DNA from: Timema cristinae
Taxonomy: Eukaryota; Arthropoda; Insecta; Phasmatodea; Timematidae
DNA length: 64,000 nt
Direction of reading: 5' to 3'
NCBI GenBank assembly: GCA_039000515.1
Contig: JBCFYV010000100.1
Location: forward strand, 53,195,433 to 53,259,432
This document shows, in pieces, positions 13,501 to 25,500 of this stretch; the first letter of the stretch is position 1; every line of letters starts with the position of its first letter. The position numbers and the translations under genes are program-made. The notes below the pieces were generated by a model, which saw only the letters and a program-made list of their open reading frames with translations, had not been told where the DNA came from and did no database searches.

Positions 13501-16500
13501 CTCCTTGACAATTTTATTGCCTTGTTTGTTCTGTGAGTTGAAAGTTGAAAGTTTAGAATCGCTGGTCACAAGTATTGTTATATTTTTTCTCGTATTTATA
13601 TTGGGCCTAATTTCTATAAGGAATCAAGTAGGAATTTTGTTGTTGTAATATATCATTCCAATCGAATTGATTTTTTATGAAGAATATTGAAAATGAAATT
13701 ATTATTTTTTCAAACCCTTAACTCTCCTTAAACATTTGAGAGATTTAAAAATTCAAGAAACTACATTAGAATTTTAAAGTTATAAAAGTCTAGCTTAGCA
13801 TTGCCATTTTAATTTTACTGTTACACACTTTTATCTTTCGTTATTTCTTTTGTTTGCATGATTTGTTTGACGAAACTCCTTTCTTTTAAAGTTTCTAGAT
13901 TAATCAAATTAAAAATATCAGAACTTAAAAAACCATGTGTTTTAATTTTTCTTTCCATCCATTACTGTTTCCAGCCTCGGTCAATTTTTTTATTCGAGCC
14001 ATATATTTTTTCCTATTGGCTTTCTAGGCCTGTCATGACTTCATATGCCTTATAATCTAATTTAAGATTAGAACAGGCACAACATCCAGTCCCCGGCCCT
14101 TAATTCATCACAGTGAAAGGGTAAACCCAAATTTACCAAAGATAAATTTTTCAACCATGTCAGGAATCAAACCAGGGACTCTTAGCCCAGTAGACAGAAA
14201 TGTTACCGACTCAACTGAGTTAAGGTGTCAGATTGACATTTTCTATCATTCTGCTAAAAATAAGTATATTGCTCCCAGTCTTAATTTCATCTATCATATT
14301 GGAATAATATTAGTATCCGACACCTTAACTCAAGTCAGTATCGTATCTCTCTACTGAACTAATGTTCCCAGGTTTGATTCCTTTTATGGCCCTAAAGTTA
14401 TTATGGCTTGGCTCCACGATTGTATGCAGAGGCCATAACACGATAAAGCCGAATGTCTTAAGTTAGATTATAAGGCATATGAAGCTACGATAGGCCTAGC
14501 AAGCCAATAGGGAAAAATATATGGCTTGAATAAAAAACAGATCCAGGTCACATACTGAAAACAGTGATGGGTGTAAAAATATTGTAATAATATTAATTAG
14601 TAAAAAATGAATAGCAGGATAATATCTGCCCACTTTCCAAGTATATCTTTAAATGTGTAGAATAAAAAAAAACACTCCATAACGTCAACCCACGATCGAG
14701 TCATATTGACCTGGTAGCCATCGTCTATTGGCGACGATATTGCCAACTTCTACTGATATAGGGTGCCATATAGTCTGCACAATAACCCTCTCTTGCTGTT
14801 AATCCTGCAATAAATATATTTTAAAGGTACAACAGTTTCATAAATTGGGTTGAGAATTGTCTCACCTTTGGCGTTAAGTTTGTTTCTTGAGTGCTCAATG
14901 TTCCTTGAAATTTTGTTGCATTGTGGGGTTTTTATTTCTGTATGTGTTTATGTTAATCCTGTGCACTTGCAATTTTTCTTCTAAAGATGCAGTACTGCCT
15001 GTCCTTTATATCAATTAAATCCGCATATTTTGCATCTTTTCCCCATTTTGTTTATGCATTTTTTTCTTTTTGTGGTGATACAATTGATTTTTTTTTCAAG
15101 GATTATTGATATAACTCAATCTTGTTTGTGATCTATATTATTTAACAAGTCTCGAGAGCTTATAATGTTTTTTCTACAGAAGTAACTTTTAATCATTTGT
15201 AAACATTTACCTCATATTCATTCTTATCGATCTATCCCAGGAGTCGGCAACAGGCTGATCGCAATCGACCAGTTGATCATGTAAGAAAATGACATTGTCA
15301 CCAAAGTCAAGCTTACCTTGCATTATTCCACTATGATGCAACTTTAGGGCCATAGTGTAATTCGTCAAGGTAAGACTGCTACCTTGAAAACGTAAACGGT
15401 GCTTGCATTTTATTTATTTTATATAAATGCAGGTTTATACATATTAGAGGAAATATTGAATTTAAGGAATAAATATAAGCTGTATAGAAAAAAACAAAGT
15501 AGAGTTAAGAAAAGAAGAGTGATCTCAGGCAGGAGTTTTGATGAATGTTAACGTTGATCGGGTCCCAAAAAGTTGCCGACCCCTGATCTATCCGTTACCT
15601 TCTTCCATGGATAGTATTAAATATAATTTATTTGTAATAGTCGTTAAAGATTAAAATTGTTTAATAGATGTTGAGTATAGATTTAAAACTGTTGAAATTT
15701 GTAATGTTTATGAGACATAGATAACATTTGAAAATGTTGATTATTATTACCTGATGAGTTTCGAATTTAAAAATTAAAAATACTTTATTATATCTTATTC
15801 ATAATTTACAAATTCAACGCTTATTATTTTTAAAAAAAACATAAACTGAATAATCCTATCATAAACCTTTAAGTTTCAAGATAGTTTTAAAAATATAGAT
15901 TTATCATTTTAATCCTCTCTCCAACAAAGTTGATTGTCATGAAAATTATTATTATTACAAATAAATGAGCGCTTTAAGGAAAACATATTGTAAATTTTGT
16001 TATTCTTAGAGGAAAGTACAAGAAAAGGGGGTAAATCGAACACAACTGGCTTGTACTACACTGCTGCCAATGGACAAAGGAAATCAAGCAGTATATCTGT
16101 TGTACATAGCCCCATGGATATCCGGTTGTGTAAATATTGTGATGTATTTTGCAGATGATAACAATGTGGAGCAATATCAACCTTCGCAACACTACAATTA
16201 CTTCACTGAGAAAGGTAGAGGTGACTAATTGCTTGTCGCATGTTCTGATTTCCTTGTATATCTTTTTCTTTGTCTCTAATTCATCATGTGTATGCACACG
16301 GGGGACTCTTTAATCGTCGGCAGAATCTTTTAACGTCTTTCATACAAAAATCTAGAATAACCAGTCAATGCAAACAATATAATTTCAGTTGAATCGAATT
16401 CAAACATTGGAAAAATTAACATAAGAGGAAATATAAATATAATAGAATAATAGTATATAGAATTAGTAACAAAATGTTAACATTCTTTCTTATAATCCAT

Positions 16501-19500
16501 TCATTACAACATTCATACCTTCAGTAATGTGTTAAATTACTGGTCTGGGGTCTTGTTGTTGTGCTTGTCCTATAATTATGTTTGTTCTGAACCACTATAG
16601 GTGGTATTACAGCTTCAAACAAATTTCAATTAAGAAATTTAAAAAACAAAATAATTTTTTTTAAAAGAATTTGTGTCTTGAATCTTCGAATCTCCCTAAA
16701 AATTTAAAGTATTTGTGGCTTCAAGGACTCGAGGGCTCCCATCCCTAAATACAAGTCACCCACATTGATGGTCACATGTTCTTATCCCGTCATTCTCTTG
16801 TTCTGCCATATTGCCACAACAACACAAGTTTCTAGCAAGGTACTAAATGGTTTCCCCACTCTCCCTCCTTACAAATGTGTGTATATATCTTCTAAAATCC
16901 TACCCTCCTCATCCCTACTCTATTAGTGTAAATATAAGTCAATACCCTGAACGGGTACTCTCTACACAAAATAAATAAATGTTAAGTTATTTTGCACCTA
17001 ACATAAACACGGCACACCGCTTCAAATGTTAAAATACTGTTTTTAATTTGTACGAGTCCATACGAACCTGTGCATAAGTATGACTTGAATTGGATTGTAG
17101 CTTTTTTTTTAATATCTCTACTTCCGCTTTGATTCGCTTTCTAGCTATGAGTGATATTTTTTTTTTTATAAAATGTGGCTAAACAGTTCAAAAAGATTTT
17201 TCCCCTCTCGTAAGGTGGTTTAAACCTAAGCTTTGAGCTGGATTATTATTATTACAAAAAAAACTATGGTTAACCGAATCGTGTAATCACCTTAAGTTTT
17301 CATGTTTGGAAAGTATACCGATTGTCATTCATAGCCATTGACTTTAATCCATATCACCTTTTATGTATATATAAAAGGTGATTTGGATATATATATATAA
17401 GTTTCCCAAACTGAGCTACACAACCCTGAGTTTTATTATTCAAGATATATTTTTTGAAAACATTAAGTCTGATCAACAAACTGACGCAGATTTTGACGAG
17501 ATGCCGTGGACTTTTATAAGCCTTTGTTTACGCCTCTCATGACTTTATTTAGTTTACCTCTAAAGGTTTATTAAAATACGAAACAACTGTTTATACGTTA
17601 CATGATTGTTATTTGTTTCATTTTGGGAATCACTGTTCTAAATAATTATTTTCTGTTCATTATCTAACAAATCTTGCTGTAAACAATGGCTGTATGCTGT
17701 ATTTTGCCTAAACAGCTTGCTGTGTTGTGGTTATATAATAGAAATACATATTATTATTATTTATTTTTGAAAAATAATATTATTTTGCTAAATTTGCTGC
17801 GTGTTTTGTTGTGTTATTTGCGTGATGCAGTGGGTCAGTCGATGAGGGATCAACCCGGCCCTGGGCCTTCGCCCGGGGGTACTTTGTCCCCTCCTTTAGG
17901 GCACAAGTCCCCAACCATGAGAGCAGTTAGTCCGTTGCCGAAATGGGCGAGAGGTATTTTGGTTTTCAGATTAATTCACATGAATTTTCAGTCTGTGTTT
18001 ACATATTTATAAGACTGATTTTTTTTTCCCAAAAAAAAAAATTATATCATGGAAAATAAATGACTGGTTTCGGATTTTTTACTAGAAGTAATATTGAAGT
18101 TTTATTTGTTCTGGGTTTAATAAGTCACTTACTTTCTGATTTAAATTTGTCTTTGAAAAGTGAAATTAATAAATATGAACGATACAGAAATTACTTGGCA
18201 CTTAGATGAAGCATCTTCTTCAAACAGCATTTTATATTTATTTAAAATTTCTACTAAATAAAGTTAGCTCACACTCTTAGGTGGTCAAATGGTCTGAGGT
18301 GTCACTCTCGCAATGGACTGGACTGCCGAGGGTGGGGAGATCGGCGTTTGAATCCCAGTTATGTGGCCTGAGGGTGGTTTTTCCAAAACGATGTGCCGCT
18401 CTCTCTCCATGAAAATATTTGTACACTTCCTCTAAATTCAACCTTTCTCAACATTTACACATTAGTGTAATTAGTATATACAGGTACAAACCGAATGGGG
18501 TAATATGTGGTGCTATATAAAAAAAATTAAGTCCTGAAAATTCATAAATTTATATTTTGTTTAACATTAATGCCAACTTTTCAATTTATAAAGACAGTTT
18601 ATTTAGAGTTAATTTTGATTTTTTAATGTTTTTTAAATTTTAAAAGTATTTTAATAAATGAGTATGAGGGACAATTATTGTGTGCCAATTTAAGTCCTTG
18701 TTTTCCCCCTCTGCAGGCGACAATGCAGATCTATTGTACCACGAGCTAACATCGGACGATGATCACGTCGACAGAGGTACAGGCTTAGGTTAGGTGTGGG
18801 GGTTGCTGCATCTTGCGTTGAGATGGGACGATTAAGTGGGGGGGGGAGGGGGCTGTGCCACTCGTTGCATTGTGTTAATCACATCTCACTTGGCAGCTTG
18901 ATGCATCTTGCTTTGGGAGGGGGGTGTTGTTATTGTTGTATTGTTGTTGTTGTTGTTGTCACACACCACACATTTCTGGAATGCATCATTGCTTTACAAT
19001 TTAAAATGATTTGGTAAGTATGATGAGGTTATAAACACACAAACATTTGCCTGAATTGAAATGGAAACCTGCGCATGAGGAAAAAAAAAAACACTTTGAT
19101 GAAACCTGTTAGAATGGAACTTCATTCTCGCACCTTAAGTTCTTACTAGATGATCCATTACGCAAACCATTTAAAAGTACCATTACGTACTTCAAATCTC
19201 AAAATTTCACTAATATTATTTCATACTTTGTTTTGGAAGCTATACAAAAAAAAAAAGGTAAACATCTCGAATGCATGGTATGTATTGCATTTTAATGAAT
19301 AGATATCTGTAGTTATCTTCTTGCCAGCTAATTAATTTTGTTCATCTCACAAGTGTTTTCATTTTTTTTTGAATCTCGTAATCTAAAGAAGGGGTACTCG
19401 ATATTTTTTTCAAATAAACGACAGTACATACAATATATTACTAGGTTTTTCGATGAACTATACATTTGCACACATAAATATATATATAGATATATATATT

Positions 19501-22500
19501 GTGTAAATGACTATATTTTGTGTGTACATCAGTGCATGTTTGCAATAACACACTCATAAAGAAAAGCTGGTAAACAATCCAAACATTACCTAGCCAAGAT
19601 TTGAACCCCAAACCTTCCTGTCCGCGGTGGGCAAGTGTATCGCTTGTTTAATGCATTTAATCACTTGGCCATTGCCGCAAGCAGGTCGAGGGGTATGCAA
19701 TAATAGTCTGCATGAAACCTGTAGGTTGAAAACAGCACATCCTGATTAAAAAACACTTTTTTTTTATATGGATGACTTAAAGTCGCGTTTTTTCACGGTC
19801 TTTAGGCAGTAGTTGCACAGTATGGCCACCCACATATATTACAGGGTACCACCTGCTGGTGGCCAGTTAGTGAGTATGACTGTGGTCTCAACGATAACAT
19901 TTATTTTTAAAGTGGTGTACGTGGCATTAACTCACATAGTTCTTTATTAATTCAACTCTGCATGTCTGTGGTGTAATGTATTTTTTTAGTTTTTTAGTGA
20001 TGCTTTTTTTTAAATAAGGCTTTTATAATGAAACTGTTGGTTGTCTTATTCCTTGCAATCACTTACTAAGGAAACATAGAAACTTAGAACATCTGTAAAT
20101 ATGTAAATCTTGTTGTTGCAATAACATTAAATCATGGCCTTTGAAGAACTCACATATGTCAATTATATTAAATAATATCTTCCTCGAGCAGTGTAATTTT
20201 CACAAAAAGTGTAAATAGTTGTAGCTTCACGGAATCGCTAATAGTGTTCATTAAATCTAATTATTGATTAATAGTATTGAGCAATAGATGCATACATTTT
20301 AGTTTTTATTTCCATGTCAACCCGCTTCATTGGCCAAACGATTTAAGGTGTCTACGGATGTATCCGAATAGTCTACTTATGTGGCATTGCCTTGACTCGT
20401 GCCCTTGATATCTGTAGTGGCAATCACGTGACCCGGCGTAGATCTGTTTCCGAATAGTCGTGAAGGATACCTGTGCAGTCTTCTCGAGGTCTTGGTCACC
20501 ACGATACGAAGGCCACCAGCTGTGCACTGCTCTCGTGGTATCAGTTGCAGTGTTTGACTGGCAATTGTTTTTGTACTATCGTTTCGTCTGCTAGAGCACT
20601 GACTTACGTTCGCAGCCATTTTAAATAAGGTTGTTGCCGTTCGAATAGTTATATGCAATCTTCGTTATGAACAGTATGAGAAGTGTAAAATCATCATGAC
20701 TGCATCAAGTCTAAAACTCAACGGTCCGATTAGGGAGCCTTGGACTATTCGGATACAGCCACTATTGTGTAAGACTGGCCTGCTGGAGATCCGAGGTTTG
20801 AATCCTAGCTGTGTTTACAAAGGGTGGAATTATACTAAATGGTTTCCCACTCCTTCCATGAAAATGCGGCTATATTACCTCTAAAATGTTTCTTTCCTCA
20901 TCCATACCCTAGTAAAGTAATTATCATATATGGGTTTAACCTAATTAGTTAATAAGACGCGGTTATAAAAAAAATATGGTCATGTGAACATTATTTTCTG
21001 AATTTTACATCTACTCTGAAAGATAACTTAACCCTCCTGTTTACAATATTGTGAACCTTATAAGATAGGACTGCTACCTTTAAGGGTACAAACAAAATCA
21101 CCTAGCAATACAAAATAACAGAATTTGAAAATAAGCATGCATTATGTACATCCATTACTGTTTCCAGCCTGTGGTCTGAGTCAGTTTTTTTTCAAGCCAT
21201 TTTCCACTATCGACTTGCTAGGCCTGTCTTAGCTTCGTGTGCCTTATAATCTAACTAGGACTAGGACAGGCACAACATTCAGGCCCCGACCGTTAACGTA
21301 TCATTACGAAAGGGTAAACCACACATTTCACCAATAATATATTTTTCGGCCATTCTTGGAATCGAACCCGAGAGCCTTAGTACATAGACAGAAATGCTAC
21401 TGACTTAGCCTAAGTGTTGGATAAGCATACATTTTACTTTTAAATATTTTTATTGTCGAAGCCAATTATTTCTCACACCCCTTTCCTGCCTCGATCAAAG
21501 TTGATTGAATGGGTCGAAGCTCTGGGCCCCTAAAGTGATTGATACAACAGTTTGCTTTATGGATGCATTCATCTTTACAGGGATGAAGTTTTGAATACTC
21601 AAGACACCTCTACTTCAATCTCTTGTCTTTTTTTTCTCTCTCTCTCTCTTTTTTTTCCTCACTGAAAACAAACTACTTCCAAAACCTGTTAAAGAGTCGT
21701 TAAATTGCAAGCCTGGTCTAGCTGCTAAGATTGTTTTTTTTTTCTCTTAACATATTTGTGTAATGTGTGCTTGTTTTGTGTCTTGCGATAAAAAAAACAT
21801 ATTTCTAAAAAGTTTGACTTTTGTTAGTAGTATTTTAGTGTGCATGGTAGGAATATTTTTCTTAGTAATATTAGAAAGAAAAAAAAAAGTTTGGTTTAAT
21901 TTAAGTTTGTATAAGAATTAGTATTTCAAATTATATTTAACTTATTCATTTAAAATGTGTTTTGTTGAACCAAGTTTATTGAAACGGAGAGGGTTGTTCA
22001 AAACTCATTGAGTTCAAAATCTATTCTTCACATGGCGAACAATCAGGTCATGTTTGGATGACTCAAAGTTTGGCTCCAGCCAGTGTTACCCAAAGGATGC
22101 AAGGGGTTTTGAGAATAAGAATTCTGGGAGTCCCCTTTTAACTCTAGATAATTACAACAAATTTTTTATCTATTTTCAAAAATTAATATTCAAATTGTGG
22201 GTAAGTTATTTGTTATTACTATGCTGCAATATAATCATGGTCGAAATATCAATAAAAAGAAACCTGTTGCTCGTAACGCACACATTATGTGTTTTGCTTC
22301 TGTAAATGAGATAATTTGGTTGATAGGAGGTCCCTTAAGGTGGGATTGTAGTGAGCGTGAGATAAGGGAAGTATTTTTGCAGGTTTTTTTTATCAAAACT
22401 TTTTTGTCATAAGAAATCAAATAATTTTCCAGTAGAAATATAGTTATAATTTTCTTCACGTGGTGATATCAACAGTTGTTGAATATCTGTCAAGGTTGTC

Positions 22501-25500
22501 CTGGAATTAAATGACAACTTTTTTCTCTTCACTTGAACAAGTTCCTCATCTAATGCCGCCATGCTCATGAAACATATTCAATAACTGTTGATATCACCGT
22601 AGAAAGAAAATTAAACTCTGTGTTTCTAATAGAGAAATATTTTATTTATTTTGGTCAAAAACGTTTTGATACAAAAACTACACTACCACCTTAAAAGAGG
22701 TGACCTGAAATGACCCTAATTAATATTGACTTTATGAATTTAGTAGACAGGTTTCTCATGTAACTGTTAATATTTCTATCCACCTCGGTGGCATAGTTGA
22801 CTAACGTGCTAGTTCCATGTTGAGCTTGACTGCCGAGTACGGGGAGATCAAGGTTTGAATTCTCATTGAGTGAACTGGCGGTGTTTTTCCTAAATGGTTT
22901 TCACTCTCCTCTACGCAAATGTGGATACACTTCTCTAAATTCAACTTCTCATCCAACTCATTGCTTAATAGTAACATTCTATAACTTGAACAATTAGTAA
23001 AAACCGATGCAAAAAAAATTATGAGCCAAATTCTTTGTGAAAATAGATAGTATTTTTTATATATATAATTTGCTCAAATTTGTTATATTTACATATTCTA
23101 ATGATAGAAATATTGTTCACATTTTGAAAGTCTCCCTTTGAATCACTAATTGGAATATCCTGTACACTCGCTGAGGGAATAGGTCTGCGCCTTTACGAAA
23201 CTTGCTTATACCCGCCAAGAGGTAAGTTGAGCGCTTGCAATACCGTGATCTGATGTTGAGTGTATGTGCTCCAGACTACGCTCCACCTAGGCCACCTCTA
23301 CCCGGCGGAGAGATGCCACCCCCAAGACCCCCACCGCCAGAGACGGACGATGAGGATGATATGTTCCTCCAGGCCCCGCTGCCCAACCAACCTATTATGG
23401 TAAGCCAACAAACTTTCTGACAAACCTTGCGACCGGTTAACCTTACCCCCCACCCCTTGAGGAAAACTCAATGATAAGAGTGAAATAGCTCACTGAAAAT
23501 AATGTATGGTCAGCTTCGGTTGTTGAATGCCCTAAGGCAGAGGTTCCCAACGGGGGGGTTCATGAAGAGTCCTTTTGGGTGGTTTGCAAAACAAATCTAG
23601 TTTGTTTGTTTTGTTGAGTGATTATTTAATTTGTATTTTAACATTAATATATTCCTGCCTAATCACACCATCCCATTATTATGTAGGCAAAAAAAATTCT
23701 GTACATATAGTTCAAAAAACAACAGCTCCGTACTTAATCCATCCTCACTAACTCTCTACACACTTCCCTATCCTTGCATTCCTTGCATACTTCCTTCTCT
23801 TCAACAACATCCATACATCGAGTCATACATGCTCTTTTATTATTAAAACTCGTAATGTTTCTCTTTTTCACACATTCGTCTACAACATTTAGCCACATCT
23901 TACATGTCCTACCCCCTCCTTTTGATCCACACACTCTTACTTTTAGAAAATATTCGCTAATCACAATTTTCTTAAACATATGTTTTTTTTACATATATTA
24001 CTGTCCGATTAAACATATTTTTTCTTTCATTAATATGAAATGGGTTACATAACATACTAGAAATGTATCATTAGTTTTTTAATTCCACCTCTTATGGCAG
24101 GTGGTTGGTGGCGAGGGGTGGGGGGGGGGGGGTATGATATGGAAAAGGTTGGGAACCACTGGTCTAAGGTTTCACTCTTGCAATAGACTGGGACTGCCAG
24201 TGACAGGGAAATCGGGTTTCAAAGCCTAGTCGGGAGTATTGGGGGTGATTTTTCCTAGATGGTTTTCCACTCTTCCCCCTCACAAATGTGGGTACAGTTC
24301 CTCTATATTCAACATTACTCACCTCTTCCTCAATACCAAATAATCTATCTATTTAATCTACATATGAAAAATAATTCATTGTGTCAAGTTTAAATAAGCT
24401 TTCCCCGTCAACTTGAATCTTTCTGAAAACAAATTTCACTTTTTTTTTCATATTATAATAATAACATTAATTGTAAAAAGTCACTCTCGTACCACTTGAG
24501 TGGAACTAAGCATAGTTTGTGTATCTCTCCATAGATGGCAGCACACGGCCTGCACCAGGAGGTGCGCCAGTGGTCGAGCAAGGACAACAACATCATTGTT
24601 GCGGCCAAGAAGATGGCAGTGTTGATGGGACGTCTGAGCCGTCTCGTGCGGGGAGAAGGGGGCAGTAAGAGGGACCTTATTGCCTGCGCTAAGGCCATCG
24701 CGGAGGCCAGCGAGGAGGTCACGCGCCTCGCCAAGGAACTGGCCCGAGAATGCACGGACAAAAGGATGAGGACGGTGAGTAACAGCTGTCGATGAGTTTA
24801 TTTTATCCTCGCCAAAACCAGTCATCCCCATCGCCTTGGTATTAAACTGAAGCAAAACGTGTCCATTCAATAGATGTTTAAACCCTCATGTATTTATTTT
24901 TTTCAGAACCTTCTACAAGTTTGCGAAAGAATCCCAACTATTGGAACTCAGCTCAAGATCTTGTCTACTGTCAAGGCCACAATGCTTGGCGCGCAAGGTA
25001 TGTTAACTAACATTCATTCAAAGGCTATCGCCATCTTATCTCACCTTAACCCTAGGACAAACACTACAAACAAATCTCATATAGTTAATTTAATGCTCAG
25101 CAGAAAACAAACAAAATTAATTTCTCAGTGATAAATATTTGATTATTTCCCTGGAAAATAATCTGAAAATTGTAGTTTGATAGGTAGATACACTAACAAC
25201 TAACCTAAAAGGTTGTAAAAGAATTACTAACATAATTTTCACCTTTGAAGATGGATGGGTAAATTTATGTCATTCAAACTTCCAGCACCTAGACAGTTTT
25301 TTATTAATTTTAAAGATTTGTAAAGGCAGTTAAACATTTATAATCAAGATATCATATTATGAAAATTGAAAAATGACACCTGGACACGGGAATCGAACCC
25401 GGACCCTTCGGCTTAGTACACCAATGCTCTAACCACTGAGCTATCCAGGATCATTCTTCACTCATATTTTAAGGCAGACGTGCGGAAATTGTCGGCTACA

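Larger units (their letters stand above)
9305..16154 (+). other. large vinculin intron
   Basis: 6.85 kb between the head-end exon and the first linker cassette. Holds A1 SINEs, two B SINEs and the hAT MITE at 15238. A GC-richer island at 10240-10310 and an acceptor-like site at 11213 are discussed as possible extra exons. The remainder is AT-rich with nothing recognisable. Confidence 0.75.
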
